Shown here in pieces: positions 1 through 8,930 of a stretch of DNA of 64,000 nt. The position numbers were made by a program, and so were the translations under genes. The notes beneath the pieces were generated by a model that was not told the DNA's origin, searched no databases, and saw nothing but the letters and a program-made list of their open reading frames with translations. The stretch is taken from the NCBI GenBank assembly GCA_964520865.1, contig CAZFOY010000011.1, forward strand, positions 1-64,000, written 5' to 3'. Each line of letters opens with the position of its first letter. Positions within the stretch are counted from its first letter, which is position 1. This DNA is from CAVQCT01 sp964520865. Lineage in GTDB: Bacteria; Zixibacteria; MSB-5A5; GN15; FEB-12.

Positions 1-1617
1 AGTATCTGCTTCGTTCCGGCCGGGTTCGGCACCGAGATGTTCTGCTTCGAGGTCACCGACGGCTGCACGAGCATCACTGACACGATGTATGTAGACATTA
101 ACGAGAAGCCGGACTGCGACGTCTGTACCCGGGTCGCCATCAACGGCGGCGAGTGTACTCCGGTCGGCGTTCCTCACACGGTAACGATAAATGTCGAGAG
201 CAACGATCCGATCGGCGGTTTCGACCTGCTGGTCAGTTTCGATGCCTCGGTTATGGCGTTCAACTCGGCGACCATAAACTCGACCGATATTCAGGACTGG
301 GAGTACTTCACCTATCATCTCGGCAGTGTCGGTTGCGGCTCCGCCTGTCCGTCGGGACTGGTCAGGTTGTTTGCCATCGCCGATGCTAACAACGGTGCTC
401 ATCATCCGCCGGTGTCATCGCTCAGTCCGAACGGAATTCTCGTGTACATGCAGTTCCAGATTTCGAACGACCAGAATCTTGGCGACCAGTTCCTGCCAAT
501 GAACTTTGTCTGGTACGACTGCGGCGACAACACCTTCTCCGACCCGAGCGGCTCAATGCTCTACCTGGATAAGCGTATTTACAACGTCGAGCATTCGTTG
601 CTCTGGGACGAGGACGATGACATCAATTATCCGAACAGCACACGGCCGTACGGCCTGGGTGCGCCGGATATCTGCATGTCCGGAGCCTCATCCGCTCCGA
701 CTCGCTGTGCCGAGTTCATCAACGGCGGTGTATGTATCATTCACCCCGATTCGATCGACGCGCGCGGAGATATCAACCTCAATAATATCCCGTACGAGAT
801 CGGCGACGCCGTCCTGTTCTCGAACTACTTCGTCTACGGCCTGAAGGTGTTCAAGATCAACCTGGCCGGTCAGATCGCGGCGACGGACATAAACGGCGAT
901 GGTCTGACCCTCAGTGTGGCTGACCTCGTGCTGTTGCTCCGAATTATCAACGGTGACGCCAGCCCACATCCGAAACTGACTCCGTACGACCAGCCGCTCA
1001 CGCTGACTTCGGTTGAACAACACAACGATCTTGTGATATCGAGTGAATCTCCGTCCGATATCGGCGGAGCCCTGCTCGTGTACGATCTGCCGCCGGGTGT
1101 CGAAGTCGATCCGCCGAAACTCACGTCGAGTTCGGCCGACATGGACATGAGCTACGATGTAATCGACGGTCAGCTTCGAGTGCTTCTGTACAGCCTCTCG
1201 AAAGGACGGGTGGCCTCAGGCACGAACAAGCTGCTGGATATCCCGTTCCGCGGCGACGCGCGGCCTGTCTTGAGCAAATCCGAGATAGTCGATTATCAGG
1301 GCAGACCGTATCGGGTGGTAGCCAAAGGCAGCAATCTGCCGACCGGATTCGAACTCGGTCAGAACTACCCGAACCCGTTCAATCCGACCACGACGATCGA
1401 GATGTCGCTGCCGGTTGCGGCCGACTGGTCACTTTCGATCTACAATATCAACGGAAGTCTCGTTAAGCACTTCTCCGGCGCGAACGATGCCGGTGTGGTC
1501 AAGATTGAGTGGGATGGCACCAACAACAACGGCAGCCAGGTTGCCTCCGGCGTGTACATGTACAGATTCGAAGCGAGTGGGTTCAGTGATACAAAGAAGA
1601 TGATCCTGCTCAAATAA
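1..1617 (+). CDS. Secreted cohesin/dockerin-type protein with C-terminal sorting domain (5' partial)
   Basis: The reading frame is open to base 1, so the N-terminus and signal peptide lie outside the window. The visible 538 residues start with the end of an Ig-like repeat (about residues 1-45). A cohesin-like beta domain follows (about 50-195), recognised by the pattern VTINVESNDPIGGFDLLVSF. Next comes a dockerin-like pair of calcium loops (RGDINLNN near 255-260 and TDINGDGLTLSVADL near 295-310). A FlgD-like/type IX sorting domain ends the protein (GQNYPNPFNPTTTIEMSLP to KKMILLK). Family knowledge says such a tail is cleaved during type IX or similar secretion; the cell-surface role is inferred. 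Cohesin-like and dockerin modules in one chain suggest self-assembly or a structural surface protein. No enzyme domain is visible. An intrinsic terminator follows at once. Confidence 0.8.
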   Translation, partial: SICFVPAGFGTEMFCFEVTDGCTSITDTMYVDINEKPDCDVCTRVAINGGECTPVGVPHTVTINVESNDPIGGFDLLVSFDASVMAFNSATINSTDIQDWEYFTYHLGSVGCGSACPSGLVRLFAIADANNGAHHPPVSSLSPNGILVYMQFQISNDQNLGDQFLPMNFVWYDCGDNTFSDPSGSMLYLDKRIYNVEHSLLWDEDDDINYPNSTRPYGLGAPDICMSGASSAPTRCAEFINGGVCIIHPDSIDARGDINLNNIPYEIGDAVLFSNYFVYGLKVFKINLAGQIAATDINGDGLTLSVADLVLLLRIINGDASPHPKLTPYDQPLTLTSVEQHNDLVISSESPSDIGGALLVYDLPPGVEVDPPKLTSSSADMDMSYDVIDGQLRVLLYSLSKGRVASGTNKLLDIPFRGDARPVLSKSEIVDYQGRPYRVVAKGSNLPTGFELGQNYPNPFNPTTTIEMSLPVAADWSLSIYNINGSLVKHFSGANDAGVVKIEWDGTNNNGSQVASGVYMYRFEASGFSDTKKMILLK

Positions 1618-1650
1618 GCAAAATCCCCATCTCTTTATCTTTCCTCAGAA

Positions 1651-1680
1651 TGTCCGGTACCTCGCGTACCGGGCATTTTT
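1651..1680 (+). terminator. Rho-independent terminator
   Basis: A 10-bp stem (TGTCCGGTAC paired with GTACCGGGCA, one G-T pair) with a 5-nt loop is followed by TTTTT. It ends the secreted-protein gene and lies directly against the stop of the convergent rlmH gene. The minus strand lacks a T tract, so it looks one-directional. Confidence 0.85.
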
Positions 1681-2151
1681 CTATTTATGGTAATCCGTTC
1701 CGTGAAGGATTGAGAAACCCCGGTAGAGCTGTTCGAGAAGGACCAGTCGGACCAACTGATGCGAAAACGTGAGTGGCGAGAGGGAAAGGATCAGGTCGGC
1801 TGAGTCGAGAAGTCTCTTATCAAGTCCATAGGCGCCGCCTACTACGAATGTAAGCTCACCCGATCCCGACACCTGCACTTTGGACAGCCATTTCGAAAAC
1901 GACATACTGTCCATTTTCTTTCCGCTGTCCGCAAGCGCCACTGTGAACCCCTTGCCGAGCTTCCTGACTATCTGATCATGTTCTTTTGCCATGATCTCGG
2001 ACGGAGAGAGGGAAGAGGCTGCCTTGACGCCAGGAAGCGTTACAATATCGAGCGACGCGAATCGGGAGAGGAGCTTGCGATAGTGCGCGATGCCATCGGC
2101 TACCCAGGCATCTTTGTCTTTCCCGACCAAAATGAGACGGATCTTAAGCAA
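1681..2151 (-). CDS. rlmH: 23S rRNA (pseudouridine1915-N3)-methyltransferase RlmH
   Basis: RlmH is a SPOUT-class methyltransferase that uses S-adenosylmethionine to methylate pseudouridine 1915 in helix 69 of 23S rRNA. The 156-residue length is normal for the family. The signature FVVGGAYGLD (near 103-112) and the C-terminal knot region LEQLYRGFSILHGTDYHK are intact. The start is a TTG overlapping the yjbQ stop by 8 nt, with a GAGGG ribosome-binding site just upstream inside yjbQ. That suggests translational coupling at the end of the dtd-maf-rodZ-smc-ftsY-yjbQ-rlmH operon. Nothing unusual apart from the TTG start. Confidence 0.95.
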   Translation of the reverse strand: MLKIRLILVGKDKDAWVADGIAHYRKLLSRFASLDIVTLPGVKAASSLSPSEIMAKEHDQIVRKLGKGFTVALADSGKKMDSMSFSKWLSKVQVSGSGELTFVVGGAYGLDKRLLDSADLILSLSPLTFSHQLVRLVLLEQLYRGFSILHGTDYHK

Positions 2152-2542
2152 TGGGAAACACCCTCAGGATCAGGTGTCGCGTACGAGGACCGTCGAACTC
2201 GCAGAAGTAAATCCCCTGCCAGGTTCCAAGGACCAGCCGGCCATCTTCGAACAGGACCTGCAGTGAAAATCCCATCAGCGAGGCCTTGATGTGGGCATCG
2301 GAATTCCCCTCGGCATGATGGTACTCTTCGCGCTGGGGAATCTCTTTATGGAGTTTGTGAAGGATGTCCCGTTTGACATCGGGATCGGCGTTCTCGTTGA
2401 TCGTTATTCCGGCCGTCGTGTGCGGAACAAAACAAATCACGGCTCCGCTCTTGTGTCCGCTTTCGGTTACTGTTTTCTGAACGATTGACGTGATGTCGAG
2501 GAGTTCTTCGCGTTCGTGCGTTTTGACGTCGACCTGCTTCAT
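2144..2542 (-). CDS. yjbQ: YjbQ/UPF0047 family protein (secondary thiamine-phosphate synthase type)
   Basis: A 132-residue member of the UPF0047/YjbQ family, some members of which show weak thiamine-phosphate synthase activity; the physiological role is unsettled. Family marks are VPHTTAGITINENADPDV (near 40-57) with its histidine, and the LVLGTWQGIYFCEFDGPR segment near the C-terminus. The ATG shares one base with the ftsY stop (TGATG), so translation is coupled to ftsY. The next gene, rlmH, begins inside the last codons. Length and motifs are typical. The cellular function here cannot be deduced from the neighbours, which are growth and translation genes. Confidence 0.9.
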   Translation of the reverse strand: MKQVDVKTHEREELLDITSIVQKTVTESGHKSGAVICFVPHTTAGITINENADPDVKRDILHKLHKEIPQREEYHHAEGNSDAHIKASLMGFSLQVLFEDGRLVLGTWQGIYFCEFDGPRTRHLILRVFPIA

Positions 2543-3456
2543 CAGGCAAACAGTGCCTCGGTAAATTGTTTCGAGTCGAATCGCTGGAGATCTTCCAGCC
2601 CCTCGCCGATTCCAATGAAATTAACCGGTACGCCGAGTTCCTGGGCGACTGCGATCATGACGCCACCCTTGGCGGTCCCGTCGAGCTTGGTCACGATGAT
2701 TCCATCGCAGCCGACAGCGTCGGTAAATACTTTGACCTGGGCGATAGCGTTCTGCCCGGTAGAGCCGTCGATAATGAGTTTGCTGTAAATCGCGGCATCG
2801 GGGACAGCTTTCTCGACTACCCGACGAATCTTCTTCAGCTCTTCCATCAGATTGGACTTGGTGTGGAGCCTTCCTGCCGTGTCCACCAACAGGAGGTCGA
2901 TACCGCGTGCCTGTGCCGCCTTGGCGGCATCGAACGCGACCGAAGCCGGATCTGCGCCCGGCTGGGCTTTGACTATCTCCACCTGGCTGCGTTCCGCCCA
3001 GATTGTCACCTGTTCGACCGCGGCCGCACGGAAAGTATCGCACGCCGCGATCATCACTTTCTTACCTTCTTTGGAAAGCCGTGTCGCCAGTTTTCCGATC
3101 GTCGTCGTCTTGCCTACGCCGTTGACGCCTACCACCAGCCATACTATCGGTTTCTTGTCCGACTCTTTGAAGAGAGGGGCATCTTCCCGGGAGAGAATTG
3201 TCCCGATTTCTTCGCGAAGAAGCGTCATGACCTCGTCCCCTTCGGTCAGTTTCCGTTCTCGGGACTTTTCTTTGATGCTGTCGATCAGGCGGGTGGTGGC
3301 CGGTACGCCGACATCGGCGCCGATAAGAATCTCTTCGATTTCCTCGAGCAGATCATCGTCGATCTTCCTGCGCAGGACCACCTGCGAGATCTTGCCGAGG
3401 ATATTATCCTTGGTCCTCGTCAGGGAGTTTTTGAGCTTTTCGAATTTGCTGAACAT
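2542..3456 (-). CDS. ftsY: Signal recognition particle receptor FtsY
   Basis: FtsY is the membrane-associated GTPase that docks the SRP-ribosome complex at the Sec translocon. The 304 residues hold a short N-domain (1-90) and an NG GTPase core: P-loop GVNGVGKTTTIGKL (near 109-122), DTFRAAAVEQ, the G3 box LLLVDTAGRLHTKSNL, the TKLDGTAKGG box and a closing GIGEGLEDLQRFD. The acidic A-domain of E. coli FtsY is absent, which is common in other phyla. The gene sits 10 nt after the smc stop, an smc-ftsY order also found in Firmicutes. The ATG lacks a strong ribosome-binding site, so coupling to smc translation is likely. Confidence 0.97.
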   Translation of the reverse strand: MFSKFEKLKNSLTRTKDNILGKISQVVLRRKIDDDLLEEIEEILIGADVGVPATTRLIDSIKEKSRERKLTEGDEVMTLLREEIGTILSREDAPLFKESDKKPIVWLVVGVNGVGKTTTIGKLATRLSKEGKKVMIAACDTFRAAAVEQVTIWAERSQVEIVKAQPGADPASVAFDAAKAAQARGIDLLLVDTAGRLHTKSNLMEELKKIRRVVEKAVPDAAIYSKLIIDGSTGQNAIAQVKVFTDAVGCDGIIVTKLDGTAKGGVMIAVAQELGVPVNFIGIGEGLEDLQRFDSKQFTEALFA

Positions 3457-3466
3457 GGCCGGGAGA

Positions 3467-6400
3467 TCAGTCGTTGTCGCCGGAATCGTCTTCGGGTTTG
3501 TCTATCACCGGGACATTGAATCGCTCAACCACACGCGGGGGAAGGTCATCGAGTTGGGTCGTTGGATCAGAGGACTCAGGCTCCACCGTTTCTAACGGCT
3601 CTTTGAACACTGCGTGATCGGTCGAATCACCGCCTTCTTTGCTTCCATTGCCATTCCCGTTGCCGTTTCCGTTGCCACTATCGTCGACCTCAAGAGCTGA
3701 AACTACGGCTTCATCAGGCTCGGCCTCCTCCTCGGCACCGGCTTCGGTATCAAGCACCACCTCTTCGTCTTCGTCGTCCGGACCGTTGTCGGTAAACTTG
3801 ACGGCGACCAACTTGGAAATACCGAACTGCTCCATGGTGACGCCGTAGAGATTCTGAGCGGCTTCCATCGAGATCTTATTGTGTGTGATAATAATGAACT
3901 GAGTCTGCTCGGAGAACTTCCGGATGATTCGCAGGAAGCGATGGCAGTTGGCGTCGTCAAGAGGTGCGTCGATTTCATCGAGAATACAGAACGGCGACGG
4001 CTTGACGAGGTAAAGGGAGAATAGAAGCGAGATAGCAGTCAGCGCCCGTTCGCCGCCGGACATCATGGTGATCGACAGAATCTTCTTGCCGCGAGGACGA
4101 GCGATAATCTCAATGTCGGACTCGAGCGGATCACTCGGGTCGATCAGGTTGATATCGGCCTCGCCGCCGGCGAACAGCTCGACAAAGAGGTTCTGGAAAT
4201 TCACTTTGACCTGGTTGAATGTGTCAAGGAACAGCTGACGCGCTGTCTGGTTAATCCTGGTTATTGTCGACTGCAGATCGTTCTTGGCTGTGCGAAGGTC
4301 TTCGAGCTGTTCTTTGAGGAATATCTCGCGCTCGCTGGCCGTCTTGTATTCTTCGAGAGCGAGGAGGTTAACGGCGCCGAACTTCTTAAGCTGCTCTTTC
4401 AAATTCTGTAGATGTGTGCGAGATTCCTCTTCGGGCATATTGGGGTCGGGGTTCGTCGTCTCAACCGTGCGGATATCCGTCTCATATTCTTCCGAAATCT
4501 TTTCAACGATCGACCTTGCTTCGGATTCAAGCGTATTCAATCGGATATCGATCTTATGCATCTCGGCATTGAGCGAATCCTTGCCGGTCCTTGCCTCTTT
4601 GAGCTGCTTCTCCTTGGCCGTGACTTTCTCCAGAATCTCACTCTGGACCTCGTGAAGTTTGCTCTGGCGGGCGTTGATTTCCTGACGTGACTCGAACGTA
4701 GCCTTCAACTCAATTTCCAACTCGTCGACCCTCGACGCCGAAGTTTGAATCTCGTGGCGAGCCTGTTCGATTTCCTGTTGCTTGGATTCCCGGGTCGTGG
4801 ACATCTCGTCGCGGAGTTCAGTCAGGTGCGCGATTTTGCTTTCGATCTGCTCGACCTTGCTTCTTGCTTCAACGAGTCGGACCTGAAGGTGCGAGACGCG
4901 GGCCACAGCATCGGCCGCCGCCCCTTCGAGATCACTCAGCTTCTCCGATGATTGTGTCATCTCGGCCACAAGCGACTGCTTCTGGGTTGCAAGCTGGTTG
5001 AAATCAAGACCGAGAGAGTACTGGCGATTGCGAATGACCTCGCGCTTGTCATTCAGATGTTTGCGTTCCTTTTCGAGTCGGGCGAGTTCCGTCTCCAATC
5101 CACGGAACTGATATTCAGCCTCGTTATGCCTTTGCTGGGCTTCGGAGAGCTGTTCGCCGAGTTCTTCGATACGATCGGTCAATTGCCCGAGTTCGGCGCG
5201 CGAAGCACCGATATCGGCCGTGACTTTGTTGCGCGCTTCTCTGACTGACACGAGCTGTCGACGGAATTCATCGGCCATTTGCTCCTGCTCGGCCACTTTT
5301 TCGCGGCGACGGAAGAGCGGGAACTTGTCGTCGGATCCGCCGGAGATAATATTCTTGCTGTAAACTTCACCCGATTTCGAGACTGCCTGGAACCCGTAGG
5401 GGAGACGTTCCAGAATCTGATCCGGGCTGAATCCGCTTACGAACACGGCCGTTCGCGAAAGAATCGCCTGCATCAACGGACGAAGCTGCTCTTCGGTGCC
5501 GACCAGTGTGTCGAGCCAGCCGACAAACCCGGGAACGTCAAGTTCCGGTCGCTTGACTGCCGGAGTGATCGTTCCTGAGTCGGGGACAAGAATGCCGATT
5601 CGTCCTTTGTTCTCGGATTTGAGGTATGAGATAATCGATTCGGCTGTGCTACGGCTGTCGCAGATCAGGAATCGCGCGATCTCTCCCAGCGCCGCTTCCA
5701 CCGCGACTTCAAGGCCGGCATTCGGAACGAATTTCTCAGCCACTGTACCCAGCACGCCGGACCAGCGCTCACGCGCTTCCATAACCGCCTTGATGCCGGA
5801 TTCGTACCCTTCGTAGTGAACGATCATATCTTCAAGAAGGGTCTTTCGGGCTTCGCACGCCTCAATCGAAGCTGTCAGGTTGGAAATTTCCTCGGCCAGA
5901 TCTTCGTTCTTGCCGACCAATTCTTCGAGTCTCGTTCCGAGATCGGCATAGCTCTTCTCGGCTTGATGTTTGGCAGAGACCGCCTCGTCCAGCTGCCGCT
6001 TCTTGAGGTCTCGGTCTTCAATCAGTTTCTGACGGGTTGTCTGGCTTTCGGTGATCTGGTTGCGATAAGATTCGAGCGACTGAGTAAGTTCTTCTTCCTG
6101 CGAGCGAAGGTTGTCTTCTTCCGTCTTACCCGACGAGAGTTTTCCTTCGAGTTCGATAAGCTTTCTGTTGTCCTGTTCTTTCGACGACCGGGCCATCAGC
6201 AGTCGCCGGTCGGCTTCTGATTGCGTCTCTTCCGCGCGACGTAGCTCGCCGTCTATCTTACCGAGCTCCTGTTTCTGGAACTCAAGTGAACTCTCCGCCT
6301 CTTTGGCCTGCTCGGAGATAACTTCTGAACGGCCTTCCAAAGCCTTAATGTCGCTTTCATTTCGCTCAATCAGTGACGAAGCATTAGCTTTCTTCTCATG

Positions 6401-7321
6401 CAGGATGGAGATTTCTTTCTCCAGCGAATGCGCCTTTTCCGAAAGTTCGTACGCTTCGTTACCGACTCGGGTCAGCTCATGCTCGATATCTATTTGTTCA
6501 CCGCGATCGCTCTCCAGTGCTGATGAGAGACTGTCCACCTGGGTATCGTAGCCGGACATCTGATCGGTCAGCTGATCGAGCCTGGCACGCTGTTCTCTGC
6601 GTTCCTGCTCCACTGCCTTCACCCGAACCGAGTTAAGGTAGAGATCCCAATCCTTGATCTGATTGGCGACTTGCTGGTAGCGCTCAGCTTTACTTTGCTG
6701 ACGTTTCAATGAGCGGACCTGGGTCTGAACCTCGGAGTAGATGTCGTTGAGTCTCAGGAAGTCGTTCTCGGTCGCTTCAAGTTTGCGAAGGGCGGCCTTT
6801 TTGCGCTGCTTATACTTGGTGATTCCTGCCGCTTCTTCGAAAAGGAATCGCCGTTCTTCTGCCTTGTCCGAAATAACCGCTTCGATCATGTCCTGCTGAA
6901 TGACCGAGTAAGAATGCGCTCCCATTCCCGTATCGTAGAACAGCTCGGTGATATCCTTGAGTCGGCAGGGGACTTTGTTTAACAGATACTCAGACTCGCC
7001 GCTTCGGAAGAGTCTGCGGGTGATTTGAACTTCGGTATATTCAGTAGGCAGCACACCGCGATTGTTCACTAAGGACAGGGTGACCTCGGACATTCCGAGC
7101 GCTTTCATGTCCCGCGTCCCGTTGAAGATGACTTCTTCCATTTTGCTGCCGCGAAGCATGCTGACTTTCTGCTCTCCCAGTACCCAGCGCAGGGAATCAA
7201 GAATGTTCGTCTTCCCGCATCCGTTCGGTCCGACGATCGCTGTTATCCCGGTGGAAAAGTTTACCGTGGTCTTATTTGCAAACGACTTGAAGCCGAGTAT
7301 GTCGAGTCTCTTTAAGTACAC
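3467..7321 (-). CDS. smc: Chromosome segregation protein SMC
   Basis: A 1,284-residue condensin ATPase that organises and segregates the chromosome. The N-terminal head carries the Walker A motif GPNGCGKTNILDSLRW (residues 32-47). Coiled coils run to about 500, the hinge spans about 515-680, and coiled coils return to about 1010. The C-terminal head carries the signature MSGGERALTAISLLFSLY and Walker B CILDEIDAPLDD. Start: GTG with GGAGG 5 nt upstream. The odd part is a tail of about 110 residues after the head, rich in Asp/Glu and containing a Gly-Asn run coded by hexamer repeats (3645-3674). Most bacterial SMCs are shorter (about 1,150-1,200). No scpA or scpB is nearby. Confidence 0.97.
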   Translation of the reverse strand: MYLKRLDILGFKSFANKTTVNFSTGITAIVGPNGCGKTNILDSLRWVLGEQKVSMLRGSKMEEVIFNGTRDMKALGMSEVTLSLVNNRGVLPTEYTEVQITRRLFRSGESEYLLNKVPCRLKDITELFYDTGMGAHSYSVIQQDMIEAVISDKAEERRFLFEEAAGITKYKQRKKAALRKLEATENDFLRLNDIYSEVQTQVRSLKRQQSKAERYQQVANQIKDWDLYLNSVRVKAVEQERREQRARLDQLTDQMSGYDTQVDSLSSALESDRGEQIDIEHELTRVGNEAYELSEKAHSLEKEISILHEKKANASSLIERNESDIKALEGRSEVISEQAKEAESSLEFQKQELGKIDGELRRAEETQSEADRRLLMARSSKEQDNRKLIELEGKLSSGKTEEDNLRSQEEELTQSLESYRNQITESQTTRQKLIEDRDLKKRQLDEAVSAKHQAEKSYADLGTRLEELVGKNEDLAEEISNLTASIEACEARKTLLEDMIVHYEGYESGIKAVMEARERWSGVLGTVAEKFVPNAGLEVAVEAALGEIARFLICDSRSTAESIISYLKSENKGRIGILVPDSGTITPAVKRPELDVPGFVGWLDTLVGTEEQLRPLMQAILSRTAVFVSGFSPDQILERLPYGFQAVSKSGEVYSKNIISGGSDDKFPLFRRREKVAEQEQMADEFRRQLVSVREARNKVTADIGASRAELGQLTDRIEELGEQLSEAQQRHNEAEYQFRGLETELARLEKERKHLNDKREVIRNRQYSLGLDFNQLATQKQSLVAEMTQSSEKLSDLEGAAADAVARVSHLQVRLVEARSKVEQIESKIAHLTELRDEMSTTRESKQQEIEQARHEIQTSASRVDELEIELKATFESRQEINARQSKLHEVQSEILEKVTAKEKQLKEARTGKDSLNAEMHKIDIRLNTLESEARSIVEKISEEYETDIRTVETTNPDPNMPEEESRTHLQNLKEQLKKFGAVNLLALEEYKTASEREIFLKEQLEDLRTAKNDLQSTITRINQTARQLFLDTFNQVKVNFQNLFVELFAGGEADINLIDPSDPLESDIEIIARPRGKKILSITMMSGGERALTAISLLFSLYLVKPSPFCILDEIDAPLDDANCHRFLRIIRKFSEQTQFIIITHNKISMEAAQNLYGVTMEQFGISKLVAVKFTDNGPDDEDEEVVLDTEAGAEEEAEPDEAVVSALEVDDSGNGNGNGNGNGSKEGGDSTDHAVFKEPLETVEPESSDPTTQLDDLPPRVVERFNVPVIDKPEDDSGDND
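3645..3674. repeat. Hexamer tandem repeat inside smc tail
   Basis: Five tandem CCRTTN hexamers on the plus strand (minus strand GGNAAY type) code for the alternating Gly-Asn run in the acidic C-terminal tail of SMC. This is a likely slippage site whose copy number may vary between strains. Confidence 0.7.
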
Positions 7322-7365
7322 ATATCCTCCAAATGTTCTCAGATGCCTGCGAGATAAATCATCAC

Positions 7366-7920
7366 TCAGGTCGTACAGTTCTTAATCCCGCCGATGATAT
7401 CAAGCAGGGAACGATAGATGTTCCGTTCATCGCGAAGATACTTGGTCTTGATCTCCAGATTATAATACGGGTCGCCCCGATGGTTCCCTCGGCCGATTCT
7501 TACGGCGCGGGGAAAGCTCAATAGTATGCTCGAAGTGAAATTCGATGCGTCAAAATTCAGGTCTAATACGAGATCGATCTTCAGATCCTTCAACATGTCG
7601 AGATAACTTTTTTTCGGGAGCCCGGACCAGGTAATCTGATCGGGGGTAGGAGAGAGGATCTGGAATCCCTTGCGTGGGAAAATATCAGTCACACGGACGC
7701 CCGGCATGCTGAGCAGGACGATATCGGCCGGCTTGAACAGGTCGGTGATCGACGGAAGGAACTGCTTCACGAGCGTGAGTTCGCGAAGACCCCCCGGGAG
7801 GCAGACCAGAATATGTCGGGGGGTCTGCAATGCTTCGGGAAACCTGACAGCTTCCGGTTTCATCCGTCGGGCGATCTGCCGCACTTTTATATTGGCAACG
7901 AAATTCTTAATCCCCGTCAC
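7366..7920 (-). CDS. Glycosyltransferase family 9-like protein, N-terminal domain only
   Basis: A 184-residue protein resembling the first Rossmann half of heptosyltransferase-type GT9 enzymes. It has HILVCLPGGLRELTLVKQFL (near 36), then alternating strands and helices through IDLVLDLNFDASNF. The second Rossmann half, which binds the nucleotide sugar, is missing, so it is about half the usual 330-360 residues and catalysis is doubtful. The GTG start overlaps the rodZ-like gene by 14 nt and has GGAGG 5 nt upstream; this deliberate-looking coupling argues against a random fragment. No frameshifted remainder is visible before smc. It could be an adaptor tied to the RodZ-like protein or envelope synthesis; function unknown. 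Confidence 0.6.
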   Translation of the reverse strand: MTGIKNFVANIKVRQIARRMKPEAVRFPEALQTPRHILVCLPGGLRELTLVKQFLPSITDLFKPADIVLLSMPGVRVTDIFPRKGFQILSPTPDQITWSGLPKKSYLDMLKDLKIDLVLDLNFDASNFTSSILLSFPRAVRIGRGNHRGDPYYNLEIKTKYLRDERNIYRSLLDIIGGIKNCTT

Positions 7921-8914
7921 CCGTTCCTCCGTGCATTACCGTGTCTTCTACCGGCTGCTTCGGCGTCTGTTGTTCCTGTTGTTCCTGTGGCTGCTGTTCT
8001 GTCTTTGGCGCTTCTTTCTTCACAGGCGGGCTATTATCTAAAGCCGGACTTGTCGATTCGGGTTCAGACGGCGGGCTGAGGAATTTGTGCAAGTTCGCCT
8101 GCGTAATTTCAACCCGGGAAATGCGCCCGCTCTGCGGGTCGGTCAGGTTGACCGGCACACCGTTGAGTCTGACCTTCACCAGCGAAGGGATCCCCACCGA
8201 GACCAGCATGCGATACGAAGCTTCTACATCGTACTGGCGGCCTGCAACGAGATTTCTGAAAAGTACCGTGTCTCCATCGGCGAGAATCGTGCACCAGGAC
8301 TGATCGGAGGCGACCAGTTGCAGTTTCAACTTGCCTGGGACCTCGTATCCGACCGTATCGTTCCAATTGAAATTCGCTGCTTCAGCATTTATCTGATGAT
8401 CCGTCTGACTTGATTCCTCGGCGGAAGTCTGCATCTGGTTTTGATTGGGTTCGGTCGAGGTTGATTTGCTCGAGAAGAAGAAGTGGTTTACTATAAGGAA
8501 GATCACGAAGAGCAGGGCCAGAGCGCCGAATATGTAGAGCAGCCATTTGAAAATGCCCGAACTGTCGCTCGGCTCGGCCTCCTCGGACGCGTCTTCTGCC
8601 GTCTTTTCGGGCCGAACCTTCTTCTTCGCCTGGGCTCCGTTGGCGCCCGTCTCTTTGGTATCGCCGGCTTCCTCAAGTTCCGCTTTCATTGCTTCCATCG
8701 TGCGGGCGTAGTCTATCCCGATCGCTTCGGAATACGATTTGGCAAAAAGCCCGTAGTACAGTTCCGATGGAAGCTCTCTTATGTCACCGGATTCGATTGA
8801 TTCAAGGTGGCTCTGGGATATTTTAAGCTGTTCGGCAAGGTCTTCGAGTTTGATCTCTTTGCGTTCCCGCTCAAGCTTAAGGAGTTCTCCAAATTTCTTT
8901 CGTAAGTCGCTCAT
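7907..8914 (-). CDS. rodZ: RodZ-like helix-turn-helix membrane protein
   Basis: A 335-residue protein with the RodZ layout. A cytoplasmic HTH_25 domain lies at residues 1-75 (LEDLAEQLKISQSHLESIES). A charged linker precedes one membrane span near 125-147 (LLYIFGALALLFVIFLIV). An extracytoplasmic DUF4115-like beta domain follows (about 205-285, WCTILADGDTVLFRNL). A Gln/Pro-rich tail closes the protein. RodZ family proteins link MreB to the membrane and help set rod shape. No mreBCD is in the window, so the role is inferred from domain order alone; some HTH_25 proteins have other envelope roles. The gene follows maf and is coupled to the half-GT9 gene. Confidence 0.8.
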   Translation of the reverse strand: MSDLRKKFGELLKLERERKEIKLEDLAEQLKISQSHLESIESGDIRELPSELYYGLFAKSYSEAIGIDYARTMEAMKAELEEAGDTKETGANGAQAKKKVRPEKTAEDASEEAEPSDSSGIFKWLLYIFGALALLFVIFLIVNHFFFSSKSTSTEPNQNQMQTSAEESSQTDHQINAEAANFNWNDTVGYEVPGKLKLQLVASDQSWCTILADGDTVLFRNLVAGRQYDVEASYRMLVSVGIPSLVKVRLNGVPVNLTDPQSGRISRVEITQANLHKFLSPPSEPESTSPALDNSPPVKKEAPKTEQQPQEQQEQQTPKQPVEDTVMHGGTGDGD

Positions 8915-8930
8915 AGGTAACAGACTAAAT

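Noticed and set aside
2566..3519. 317-codon plus-strand frame across ftsY
   Set aside because: Antisense shadow of ftsY with random-looking residues.
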